Shown: in pieces, positions 34,028 to 44,709 of the stretch | Layout of the letters: every line of letters begins with the position of its first letter | Position numbering within the stretch: the first letter of the stretch is position 1 | Assembly: GCA_010093705.1 (NCBI GenBank) | Contig: MU006101.1 | Span: 124,001 to 188,000, forward strand | DNA: 64,000 nt | Source of the DNA: Patellaria atrata CBS 101060 | Taxonomy: Eukaryota; Ascomycota; Dothideomycetes; Patellariales; Patellariaceae | Reading direction: 5' to 3' | Made by a program: the position numbers and the translations under genes | Notes under the pieces: generated by a model | The model's database searches: none | Told to the model about the DNA's origin: nothing | The model's input: the letters and a program-made list of their open reading frames with translations, nothing else

Positions 34028-35768
34028 TCATACTTCCGTATCAGAACCTTCTCCCATCCTGATTGAGATATCAACTTTCCCAATATCGTAGTATGCTTCA
34101 TCCAACCGTTTCATAAAGGCTGGTAGTTGTTCCATCGTACACGACATGCCCCGAAACTCCCAAATCGGCTTTAGGCAAAGGTTAGCATCGCGATTATCTT
34201 CTCAGCGATGACGAATAGGACGTCGATGCAAACTTACTGCATATTCTTTCGTGTCATTTCTCCCTGCTACCCATTCAAACCTGCCGCCCAACCTGCCGAT
34301 AGAACCATCGCCCCATTTAACTCTCGAATCCATTCGGGTGAGCCAGTCTCGTTTCGGGATCTCGTCAAGCCATCTCTTAACGTTCAGTTCCGAGCTTCTC
34401 GCCTGCTCAGGCGTCTCATGCCAGAATTCTCGCTCTTTGTCGCTCTCCTTTTCATTTCGGCTTTGGTCCTTCCATTTCAGTGTTTGGTTTTCGAACGCAT
34501 TGCCGTCGATATTCATTTTGACTACTTCTGCTACGGAGGAGCTCCAGGGTGATTCAAAATTTTGCATAACTACATGGCCATTAACATAGTTAAAGAGCCT
34601 AGTATATCGTCAGCAAGGGGATCCTATATACAGCATATTATTCAAGCAGTTGTACATCAACAGTACACTAAACAAGGGCGCCGTTTACAACTGTTTCCTA
34701 GTCCCAGGAACACGTTCCGCTTAAGTTAGGTAAGAAAACACTCACGATGTGAAATCATTCCTTGGAAGAATCTGGAGAGTCTCTTTCACTCCATTTGCGT
34801 GCTGAATGTGAGGGCCCAGTTTAGCATACACGCTGCAAAGGGTAATGAACGCGAGGAAATCCTCCGGCACCATGTAACTCTCCGATTTGAGAACCTGCTT
34901 TTTGTGGTGCCAGTCCCTAAATTTTTGCTGCGTGCATATAAGATCCTTCGAAAATTTAATCTTGTGCGTAATGGGATTCATTTGTCCGACATTCAGCAGG
35001 TTCCTGATAGGCATTGCAGTCGTTACGTGAATGGTGAAGGGAGAGTTCTTCCCAGGAAGAGCCTTCACATTCCAACACCCTACCGAGTTGAAAATGTCTT
35101 TAGCGTCTTGGGATAGTACTGTGTCATTTATACGGACTTGGAGAAACTTTAAAAAGTCGTCCCGTTGCAGTGCCTCTTGACCTTCACCTGGTCTAATCCA
35201 GTCTTCCTAAATGCAGAGTATTTATTAATAAATATATGATAAATAAAGACGGTTCGGAAAATACACGTACCAAATAGCGTACTATATCTTGCCCGATTCG
35301 AAATGCCTCGTCTCCTTGCTCTTGAATTTTGACCTTGGTTCCGTCAACGATGAACTCACCCCTACATTCCGCGTAAGAGTTAACTCCGATATCCTCAGCC
35401 GTGAATATCCACTCCCCATTCTTTGCTTCTTCGATGGCGTTAGAGGCGGTTTTTTTGCCATTGACCACGATTTCTCTGTGCACGGCCAGCCTCGTGCCTT
35501 TAAATATGCTCACGCCCATCTGATACTTCATGTCTGAATATTTCTTTTCTTGGAACAACTTTCTGAAAATCACTTTCGCGTCCCTTATCTCCTTTTTGTG
35601 CTTCTTGATTTCTTCAGTATCATCTTCTTCCTCATTGTCCTCCTTCAGATCTTCCCACAACGTTTTCAACATGTTTAAAAAATCGTTGACAAGCCTTAGT
35701 CCAACCAACTCAACTTCAACCCCGAAACCAGCGGCCGATGCAGAGGGATATTCTTCGATGTGCTCCAT
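34028..35768 (-). CDS. Uncharacterised 486-aa protein
   Basis: Four exons (35768-35271, 35206-34746, 34598-34238, 34168-34028) give 486 aa. Every join restores frame with good splice sites (GTACGT, GTGAGT and GTAAGT donors). The start MEHIEEYPSASAAGFGVEVE is followed by an acidic-basic helix (EDNEEEDDTEEIKKHKKEI). A mixed alpha/beta region comes next (GEWIFTAEDIGVNSYAECRG). Further landmarks are FTIHVTTAMPIRNLL, the conserved-looking LQILPRNDFTSLF, and a W-rich C-terminal part (LTRMDSRVKWGDGSIG, PIWEFRGMSCTM). There is no signal peptide and no membrane helix. I do not recognise the family. The F-G-V-E-V-E start recalls the entry strand of some ATP-grasp-like or amidoligase folds, but no matching catalytic set was identified. 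Confidence 0.75.
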
Positions 35769-37902
35769 GGCTCAAATTGACAATTTCACCTTCGTTACGA
35801 ATTCCTTCCGAGGGGAAAAACAAAGGTGAATTATCGGACAGCAAAGGCAAAAACAAGATGTCTTGTAGAACATAAAGACAAAAAATGCTACCTCACGTAT
35901 TTAGTACTTATACGATTAGCTAACCGTTATCGGTAATCTGCCCAAGCATCCGTTTTACCAGGTTCTTCAGCCATGAGGGGTCTCCGCTCAGCTGGAACTG
36001 CTCGCTTGCATTTGACATACCGGGGGGGCACGCCACGCTACCTCTTCAAGCTGAACGGTAGCGGGTAGCTTGGTACCCCTACTTGACTTAACGATAGTTG
36101 ATTACTGTACTGTAGAAAATCAAATGCAGGACCATTGATGCACTGTCTATACCCTACCGTAACCTTCTCGGTTTTTCCCCAATAATCCAGTAACAAACTA
36201 CAGAACAGAACAAAGATTGTCACCCCCAATCCTGGCCTATTCGCTTGGATCTTTCAACCTGAAGTCGATCTTGGGATTCAATCTTTCCACTGACTGGTTA
36301 CGGTGGGAACGTGTTTTTAATCTTTTTGTCTGATGCCTCATTTCGCTGGTTGTATGCAGCGCGATGACGAGGAATTTAGTGAAAAATTTGATGAGGAATC
36401 ATTGAACGGTAGCCTTGACCATTTATGAAGCGGAGGAGCTAAGTTGTTGACGAAGTAATAAGCCATAATCTCTCAGTGTCGCTAGGGAGATAAGCCAGTG
36501 AGATAAGTCTCCTCGCTTGTTGATGGAGGAAACAAGAAAGAAGAGCGATGAGGCAGTTTTGGTATCGGCAGAAGAATTTTCCCTGTGTTTGAAAGTTAAC
36601 TAACTTGAATCACTAACGTTATCTCTGTTCCTGCGATTCTTCGAATGAAGATGATAGAATATAGTCCTACTAACCATCCTCTCTATATGTCTTGATATTG
36701 TTAAGCTGTCTTCCATTATCGTACCTAATAGAGATCATGCGGGTACAGAGTCTTTCATCATCACCTTTCCCATCCCTGGCCGTGTACGTCTACCGGAGAA
36801 CTACTAGCGACAACTATTTCCACCGTTCATACATACCATCTCCATCATCTATACGGTCAGGTTCTCGGTATGGTCGGGTTTCCACTCATACGGTGTCGAC
36901 TGCTTCGTGCAGGTAGTCAGCAACGCCCTTTTGAACAAGCGTACAGTATGTGTGGTAAGCCTGATGTAATATATATGAGCATTTTGGAACACCCTGATCC
37001 GTTTAAGCTCTGTCGTACAGCAGTTAGAGTCCGGTTTGAGGGTGACCAGGCGTATAGTAAGGAAGATATGCCACCGGAGGGAAGGAAATACAATGAACGT
37101 AGAATACAGAAAATGGCACCATTAAGGTCGTCTTCAGGGAGGGGTTGCTGAGATAGGTTTATCACACCAACATCTAAATAGTAAGTATCCATTATTGAGG
37201 GACGCGTCCTTCGGTTGAATTTCCAAGCTCTTGCTAATAGTTGCACATTATGTCCTAAGGGTATTACGCGTACTCTGGATCTATAGATCCACATACAGTA
37301 CCACTCGAGCGGACGGAAAGCTTCCCAAAGTCAAGCAGGAAGGGATATCAACTTAGAAATCCTTCAGAGCAAGATTGATATTCCAGGGAAAATAGATATC
37401 AGGTATTCATAAGGGACAACGGAGCTCGGAAGAATACTTGCCGACGGTCGTCCTGCGCCTCAATCGGTACCCCTAGGTCAAGACTTTGAACCAATCAGCA
37501 ATCATCAGTATTCGGTAAGCTCTTTCGTTTATCGTTGCGACAAGCGAGCTCTTGGCAAGGAACTTTCTTTCCTCTTTCAGTGTTTTCTGCGACGTCTGGG
37601 TACAGTTGGTAGTAACAATGTTTGATTCTTTACCCTTGAGTAGTAAGATTGAAAGGAACTGACGCGTAAGTGAGGCATAGGGAACGCTTTTATAATAATA
37701 TCTTAAGCTCGTTAAGGACTCGAGATATCTTAACTAATTTCTTCCTTTCACTCTTCTTCCACATTGTTGATATTCTGCTTGTAATCTCCGAAGTGTTTTT
37801 CTGGGAAACTTTTCATTGCTGATACTCCTGAAATCAATCTACATCCTCAGATTGATATTTTTTTCGGCTTTCATACTCAGAATTTCCTGAACTCAGTTTA
37901 CC
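35769..37902. other. Long intergenic region
   Basis: 2.1 kb between the divergent 486-aa gene and the second RTA1-like gene. Frames up to about 125 codons occur on both strands, but none has a good start context, splice support or recognisable similarity. No repeat family was identified. Confidence 0.5.
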
Positions 37903-38867
37903 ATGTCCGGTAACGGGGGAGAACCTAAGTTTGACCTCTGGCACTACAAGCCTAATCTCGCAGCAAATGCTCTCCTTGGTTGTCTCTTCCTCATCTGCTT
38001 GATCGGTCATCTCTGGCGTATGGTCCGCACAAGAAGCTGGCTTTTCGTCCCCTTCAACATAGGTTGTGCTAGTAAGTCTCCTACTTGCGCCTAAATTCCA
38101 ACCCTATAGCGCTTCTCACTAACAATTGATCCCTAGTGGAAGTAATCGGGTACTTTGGCCGTATTTGGGCCCGCTCTAATGATGACGCTCTCGGTCCCTA
38201 TATCATGCAAACACTCATGCTTCTTGTTGCACCTGCCTTCTTTGCTGCCTCCATCTACATGATTCTCGGTCGACTCATACGGCTCGTCGACGCCGAACAC
38301 CTTTCCTTGATCCGCACAACGAGGCTCACAAAGGTCTTTGTGGGAGCTGATATCTTGTGTTTCGTTGTACAGGGCGGCGGCGGTGGCTTGATGGCAAGTA
38401 ACGATCCTGATAAGCGCAATCTCGGGAAGTGGGTCGTACTAGCTGGCCTGTTTATACAGATCTTCGCGTTTGGACTCTTCATTGTCGTTAGCGTCTTATT
38501 CAATGTGCGGATAAACAGAAAACCGACGGAGACCTCTCTGGACGAGTCCCTCCCTTGGAAAATACACCTCCAAGTCCTGTATTTTACGTCCGCACTCATC
38601 ATGATCCGTTCCATATTCCGTGTCGTCGAATTCGCGCAAGGACACGATGGTTATATCATGAGAACCGAGTGGATGATCTTGATCATCGACGGTGCGCTTA
38701 TGGTGCTGGTAGTTATGGTCACTGTTCTATGGCATGCTGGTGAGGTTTTTATGAGGGAGAGGGGAAGGGACGCATATGATATGCCCCTAAATTCCAGACA
38801 TTCCGGCACGGACGGCGAGTTACCGGGGGACTATCCACACCAAGGCGTCAGGAGGGGGAGGAAATAG
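37903..38867 (+). CDS. RTA1-like seven-TM membrane protein (typical length)
   Basis: Two exons (37903-38071 and 38137-38867) separated by a 65-nt intron give 299 aa. The intron interrupts the ATG codon of ...GCA-M-EVIGYFGRIWAR. RTA1 family marks are clear: the start LWHYKPNLAANALLGCLF; the loop-helix GPYIMQTLMLLVAPAFFAAS; a Gly-rich turn QGGGGGLM; and RSIFRVVEFAQG before the last helix. Seven hydrophobic helices are visible and the cytosolic tail is short (about 45 residues). The expected role is in plasma-membrane lipid or sterol stress export or sensing. It is much closer to canonical RTA1/RSB1-type proteins than the long-tailed paralogue at 3.2-4.6 kb. Confidence 0.92.
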
Positions 38868-40272
38868 TCATCATTGGTATGACTCTTAACACGCCTACAG
38901 AGGTAGAGCTGAATGGTGAGGGAAGGCGGAATGAGGGTGATTGAAGGGAAGGAATCCTTAAACTTTAGGGGGATAGTGTACAGTACAATAATAGGATTGG
39001 GGGTAGGATGAGTGATATGACAAGCTCACACCAACATCTGCTTTGTAAACGGGTGTTTTGGCGCATGAGAATATGAAAAAGATAGAGATATAGACATAAG
39101 GAATCATACCCTAAACAGGACGCCTTGGAACTATTCAGTGCAAACAATCGCAGGATTTGAAACAATTCGGTGTACTCTTAGTTAGGGACTAAGCTTAGTG
39201 TTATGCTGAAGCTACTCATTCTCGATGAGATTATCGGAATCGGTAGATGACTAATGTCTATATGATTGATTGTAGTATATAGTCGTGAACCATTAGTATA
39301 TTCTGTGTCTCCTGTAAAGTCGGGTTGGAATTCCTCGGGTTAGTATACAGTGAGCGAAGCATGCATGTCACGAGAAGACGAATCAGGAAGTAGTAGAAAG
39401 GGTTCTGCTAAGTGGAAATCTCAGATGAACTGTTCCATTACTCAGGATGGTAAAGATCTAATAAGGTAGGTAGATTAATTGACGTGAAGTTTTCTGGATA
39501 CTTTCTTATCGATAAGGAAAGGACGCTATCCTCAATTCCGCCATCCTCCTACTAGTATGTGGTACTCTGAATCAGGGCATATAAACTAGGAATTGGGTAC
39601 AGTTCAGTAATCAGTGAGCCTGTGCGTCGAACGGTGACCGTGCAATTCATCTAAGCTGAGAATTTCTTTTTTTCTAATTTTTTTGTTCTCAGTTAGATTC
39701 CAGTCTTTCGCATTTTGATTATCTTATAGCACAGTTACTAATGCAGGACTAGTCCTATCTTTGGTGTTATCGCTTCCTAAATCTAGCCGATAATTAGACA
39801 CACTAGTAGCTTGGCCCGCATTAGTGATTGTGCTGCAAGGCGAGAATACTCGTATACGGTACTCTGAGGTGTAGTTCCACAGTACAAGAATTTTAGAAGC
39901 TTTCTCCCTATGTATCAAGATACCGTTCAAAGTTTCGTCTCCAACTACCCAGCTTCGTGGCATCTATCGTTCTCGCACTACCGCAGTACTAATACTAGTC
40001 AAAACGCGCCCCATCAACCTTTCGTTTGCGAGGTGCAACTTCCAGCTGCGTATCATACGAAGCTGTCTCAAGGGTCAACATTAGAACCAAGAGAACTCTG
40101 AAGACCGTCCAACTCAATTTGTCGGCAGCAATACCACGTGGAACACTTTCTTCATATCGATATCTGGGCGACCGACCTCAGCGATCGTTTAGATCTTTGG
40201 ACACTAGCCCAAGGAGATCCTAGAGCCAACCACACCTCCAAATCTATCGCACGCTTCGATTTAACGTTACGG

Positions 40273-40669
40273 ATGACTGGACTAAATAAAATGACTGGAC
40301 TGTATAAAATGACTGGACTGTATAAAATGACTGGACTGTATAAAATGACTGGACTGTATAAAATGACTGGACTGTATAAANNNNNNNNNNNNNNNNNNNN
40401 NNNNNNNNNNNNNNNNNNNNNNNNNNNNNNNNNNNNNNNNNNNNNNNNNNNNNNNNNNNNNNNNNNNNNNNNNNNNNNNNNNNNNNNNNNNNNNNNNNNN
40501 NNNNNNNNNNNNNNNNNNNNNNNNNNNNNNNNNNNNNNNNNNNNNNNNNNNNNNNNNNNNAATGACTGGACTGTATAAAATGACTGGACTGTATAAAATG
40601 ACTGGACTGTATAAAATGACTGGACTGTATAAAATGACTGGACTGTATAAAATGATTGGAGTATACAAA
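40273..40669 (+). repeat. 18-bp minisatellite (ATGACTGGACTGTATAAA)n
   Basis: Six units lie before the gap (40273-40380; the first is a variant ending ACTAAATAAA) and six after it (from 40562; the last is a variant, ATGATTGGAGTATACAAA). Central units are identical, and variants sit at the two edges, as expected for an actively homogenised array. The unit length is a multiple of three, so every frame stays open; one frame reads Met-Thr-Gly-Leu-Tyr-Lys. I see no gene that would use it. Confidence 0.95.
40381..40560. other. Assembly gap (180 N)
   Basis: A run of 180 unknown bases sits in the middle of the 18-bp tandem array. The distance between the flanking unit starts (40273 and 40562) is 289 bp, one more than a multiple of 18, so the gap size is an estimate. 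Confidence 0.98.
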
Positions 40670-40979
40670 TCAACTGGATTGAAGAATTGACCTTCCACCG
40701 TACGAATTGCCGTGACAATGTAAAAACGGTGGGTGATGAATGCATTCGAACCCAATAGGAACCACTGAACATACAGCAACTATATAACATTTGAGAGGTA
40801 TGGAGCGGCAAGAAAGAGACTCCACTATCTCACTACAGTTTATGTTCATGATTGTTTAGGGATATAGAGACAGTAACATCTCTCAGACGCAAAATGAACC
40901 TTTAGACCTTTAAGTCTCGTTTCGATTTCTATCTCATATCTCAGTCATCATATCAGGCCATCGTCCTTATGGAGAACTT

Positions 40980-41687
40980 TCACATTGACGCCTTCAACAT
41001 TCCAAAGGCATTCTTCTGCGCTCCCAAAAACCGCTCCTCCGCCACTTTCCAGTTAATGACGCTCCAGATCTCCTTCACATAGTCCGCTTTCACGTTGTTG
41101 TACTGCAGATAGTACGCATGCTCCCACATATCGACGCCAAAGACGGGCACCAGTCCTGCTTCGACAACAGGGTCCTGGTCTTTCGTTGTCATGATGCGGA
41201 GGTCATTCTTACCCTCCTCCTTGACCAGCCAACCCCAACCACTACCCTGGATGCCAAGCAGCTGCGTATTGAATGCTGACTTGAACGTTTCCATGTCCCC
41301 CCACTTCTTGTTGATTGCGGAAGTAAGTTGGGGCGCGGCTGATGACTTCGCATCTGGTGAAGAGGGTGGAGAAAGGTTGAGCCAGAAGAGAGAGTGGTTG
41401 ATATGACCACCGGCGTTGAAGCGGATGGCGGGCTGTAGAGCCACTTGAGTGGTGATGTCGGAGGTGCTGACGGCGGTGGAGAGTTTGCCGAGAGCAGCGT
41501 TCAAGTTGGTGATATAGGTCTGGTGGTGCTTGGTATGGTGGAGAGTCATGATCTGGGCTGAGATGTGGGGTTCGAGAGCCTGGGGAGATATTAGTGGTGT
41601 AAGATTACAAGCCATACTCTAAGAATTGCTTACATCATAGGCATATGGAAGAGGAGGGAGGCTATAGGTCTTTACTTGGGAGGACAT
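40980..41687 (-). CDS. Mn superoxide dismutase, no mitochondrial presequence
   Basis: Two exons (41687-41634 and 41579-40980) across a 54-nt intron give 217 aa. It converts superoxide to oxygen and hydrogen peroxide. The start SLPPLPYAYDALEPHISAQ is classical. Metal ligands are visible: the first His of LHHTKHHQTY, the His of HINHSLFW, and Asp and His of DMWEHAYY. AGGHINHSLFW together with GSGWGWLV points to Mn rather than Fe use. The N-terminus (MSSQVKTYSLPPLPYAYD) has no Arg-rich mitochondrial leader, so this is probably the cytosolic Mn-SOD type known from several fungi. The C-terminus (NAFGMLKASM) lacks a strong targeting signal. It diverges from the 166-aa gene with 562 bp between starts. 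Confidence 0.96.
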
Positions 41688-42249
41688 CTTGGAATCAACC
41701 TGAAGAATAGAGACGAGATGGAGTAGAAGGAATTGATCAGAAGAAGGTCTGAGATGCGTGAAGAAAGAACTGGACGGGAATTGAGGGGTAACAGAGTACG
41801 GTAGGTGGGATGGAGGTCGATGAGAGAAGATTAGAGTACCTTAGGGTTGCAAACGGACCCCGGACGCACCCTGATGGTTCAACAACAGTTCACCTATAAA
41901 ATGCTTCCCATCTGGTTTTATACAGCAGTTCGAAACCTAACAGTCTTTTATAAGCCAGGAAACTGTCATCTTACACTTCTGTTCGCCAAAAGAGGACAAG
42001 AAACATGCTCATTACACTCAAATTGGCAATCTGCTCTAACTTGCTCAACTAGCTCATATCCAGTTTCACAGCCTTTCCGACATTCCCCTAAACCCAATAT
42101 AACTAATATTTCTCCTACTATTATCTCTGAAGGGTATATACCCTCCTACGGAACAGAAATAGTACGATCATCGCACCTTGAATCTCCCAGAACTCCTACC
42201 GCACAAACCCCTGGTTCTACCAATACACATCTACACCAGAAAGACGACA
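41688..42249. other. Divergent promoter region (SOD / 166-aa gene)
   Basis: 562 bp between the two start codons. The half next to the SOD gene is purine-rich on the plus strand, meaning it is pyrimidine-rich on the SOD sense strand, as in many strongly expressed fungal leaders. Confidence 0.45.
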
Positions 42250-42838
42250 ATGTGCAACGGCCACAGCAGCCGCACATCCAAAGGCGGCGCAGTCGCAATC
42301 CTAAATATCCCCTTCCACCAAAAAATAAGCAGTAGGAGCAATCGAGACGAGGAGTTGCAATGCGACATCCTGTTCAACAACCAACCGAGCAGGGATGCAG
42401 ATGACGCTAGTACGCCGATCCGGGACGGCCCGACGGGAGCAACGTTGAGGTTCCGGAACTCCCCGCCGAAGGAAGGGACAACGGATCGGTGGTGGGTGCT
42501 GATACAGTGAGTTGTTCATTATTTTTAGGTTTTCTGTTATTGTTATGTTGTTCTTGTGAGTGTGGAGTGGTGACGAATGGGCTGATCCTCGCAGTCGCGA
42601 TGGCGATCTTAGAAACTCGGGTGTCCCAGATCCGCACCCGTTCTACTCTTTTCCGATTCTGTCGGCATCTCCAACACTTTCTCGGGAAAGCGGGAGTATG
42701 GAGAGAGCAGTAACCGTGCCGGATGCTTTAGATCTGAGTGTTGGCGGAAAGGGGATTATTGGACGGAGAGTCTCGGTTGTGAGGGACCTGAAGGGAAAGG
42801 GGGAGACGCTGATGGAGGGGATCATTGGGTACAATTGA
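42250..42838 (+). CDS. Small protein of unknown function (166 aa)
   Basis: Exons 42250-42506 and 42595-42838 join in frame across an 88-nt intron (GTGAGT...CGCAG), giving 166 aa beginning MCNGHSSRTSKGGAVAILNI. The start context (GACGACAATG) is good. The first exon contains a polar segment (NRDEELQCDILFNN). The second reads HRDGDLRNSGVPDPHPFYSF, then a Gly/Arg/Lys/Val-rich end (GKGIIGRRVSVVRDLKGKG). No signal peptide, membrane helix or known motif is visible. The splice fit, start context and divergent placement argue for a real gene. The function is unknown. Confidence 0.6.
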
Positions 42839-43791
42839 TCCTCTCTTGGTTCGTATTATCATTGGTCGGGGGACTGGAGTTCTGGGGGTGGGCAAAGCGG
42901 GAAAAGACATACTGGCGTTCTATATGAGTTAGATCAAGGGTTTGTACGGTTCCGTTAAATTAGAGGTCTTCTTCTTCGGAAATTCGATTTCACTGACATA
43001 GCCGGGAAGAGTACGAGGATGATTCATGCACATGTCTTGCGCTAATCAACTTCCCTATTGCTGATATTCATATCCACTCCTTGTCATTTCGAATCCTTGA
43101 CCGGAACGATAGAATAGATTCATATCTATTCAGTCTTGTGTCACGGTTCGCCTTCCCCAACTGTGGTATCGCTTGCTATAGATATTACGGGATAAAATCG
43201 CATCTAGCTCCCGTTTATTTCTTATGTGTTTTCTGTGCCGCGAAGACGCCCATGTTTTCAATCAATTATGACCAACAAGGTAGCAATGTCCCGAGAAGTC
43301 GGATGTCAAGGTCCACATTCATGATGAGGGGAAAGAAAGATTGGATAAGCATTGCCCTAAATCACTTTTATTTTGTGTCTGCAGCTATCTTGAGATCGCA
43401 GGGAAGTTTAGTGTGTGAAGGAGATAGTGAACGGATTTTTGTGAAGTCACTTAGTCTCTCCAAAATCGTGGTGCAAGATCCAGCATGGTGAAGAAGTGTA
43501 GCCTGACCAAATGCGCTAAGATGTGTGCCAGGTCCACTCAATAAACATTTTGGGAAGGATAAGGGATGGTGAGAGTCGAAGAACTAGTATATGGAGAGTT
43601 GAAGAAGGTGCACATGACCACTATGAGAGGAGGATCAGTATAGAAGATGCGACTTCATTGAGGTAGAGGTGCTAGTAGAATTATGTTGCTGAGTATAAGG
43701 CTGTTATTTTCTGTGATGGACAAGCCGACTTTCCATGGTCACCGAATTCTAGTTCTACAGTGTGAGATGGGAAACTGTAATGTTCCACTCA
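42839..43791. other. Intergenic region
   Basis: 953 bp with no supported gene. A 136-codon frame at 43081-43491 lacks an ATG in good context and any recognisable motif. Confidence 0.5.
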
Positions 43792-44709
43792 CTACTTATT
43801 AATATTCGAATCGTAAACTGCCCAGCTAGGAGAAACCCACTCCTCACCTTGCTCGTCCTTGTTGGCCGCTACAATCTCTTGGAGAGGCTCGTTCGCCTTG
43901 GAGAAATCCTTGCGACCACATCCTCGAAGCTTCCGGAAGTCACATTTAACATTGATAGAGGGCGGAATTTCTCGCAAGAATCGTCTAATCAGGGACTCGC
44001 ACCATACTCGGAGGTGTGATAACTCCCTTGTGTATATCTCGTCGGATGACTCCTTCGAGACAGCGGATGGTATATTTCCGAAAAGAAGTGATTCGGTATA
44101 CATGGCCGCTGGTGGATCGAGCAGGAAGTGAACTATCCTAAGATTTGTCGTGGCAACCATCACATCGAAAATATCCACCCTTGTTGAACCACATGGGTTC
44201 CACAGGAGTCGATTGGCGAAAAGTGCGATCATCAAGCGAGTAACAAGTTTCAGGTCAAACTTGAATCGAGAAATATGGTTGGCACGAGAACAGTAAGTCT
44301 GGAAACCGAGACGATTTTCCATGTCGAGAATGATTTTGTTTCCGTAGATAGATTGGTATATTTCTTCCAAGGAGACGACAGCTATTGGCAATGCCTGGTA
44401 ATGCTTTAGGAGGCAAGGAGCAAGTAATGCTCCGACTACTGCCGGTGCAGATTCGAGCATAATCCGTGGCATACTTGTGAAGCTTTCTCTTAGTAAGAAT
44501 GCGGAAGAGGAACTCGTAAATCATCAAACGGATTTCAGCAGGAAGATCGAGGAAGCGAAGAGGCCGTCAGGAACTTGCCTACATATCAAATAAGCACAAC
44601 CACCTCTATCTTACTTGAAGGATAGAAGAAAGGAGTATATAACGTACGGTTTAGTTTTAGCTCTAGGCTTTCGTACACGAGGCACTTTAGTCACAGCTCC
44701 TGCTGGCAT
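43792..44709 (-). pseudogene. Decayed gene of the fungal 'F-R-F-L-x-L-P-A-E-I-R' family
   Basis: The 5' part is intact: MPAGAVTKVPRVRKPRAKTKP (44709-44648), a GTACGT...GTAG intron, then QVPDGLF at 44578. The family's hallmark RFLDLPAEIRLMIYEFLF follows directly, but in another frame, so one base is missing near 44559. That frame runs on to ALPGIANSCRLL. The text then jumps again near 44370 to EEIYQSIYGNKIILDME, and that last frame stays open for about 190 codons to 43792. These proteins have an N-terminal F-box-like/2EXR module of unknown role and are multi-copy in ascomycetes. Two frame changes without splice sites indicate a dying gene. Sequencing error is an alternative because each needs only one base. 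Confidence 0.62.

Larger units (their letters stand above)
38868..40979. other. Convergent intergenic region containing minisatellite and gap
   Basis: 2.1 kb between the RTA1-like gene and the superoxide dismutase gene. It holds an 18-bp tandem array split by an assembly gap (listed separately). The rest shows only A/T-rich sequence. Confidence 0.55.

Noticed and set aside
36692-37294. Several 75-125-codon frames in the 35.8-37.9 kb spacer
   Set aside because: No start context, splice partner or motif; their lengths are expected by chance.
40273-40669. CRISPR-like spaced repeats
   Set aside because: The units abut directly with no spacers; it is a minisatellite in a fungal genome.
40740-40775. 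Another B-box-like GGGTTCGAATGC on the minus strand
   Set aside because: Flanking stems do not pair and no box A was found.
40138-40811. Long frames on both strands across the 18-bp array and N gap
   Set aside because: They are open only because the unit is a multiple of three and N codons are unread.
43081-43491. 136-codon plus-strand frame
   Set aside because: It lacks a convincing ATG, has odd composition, and lies in a gene-poor stretch.
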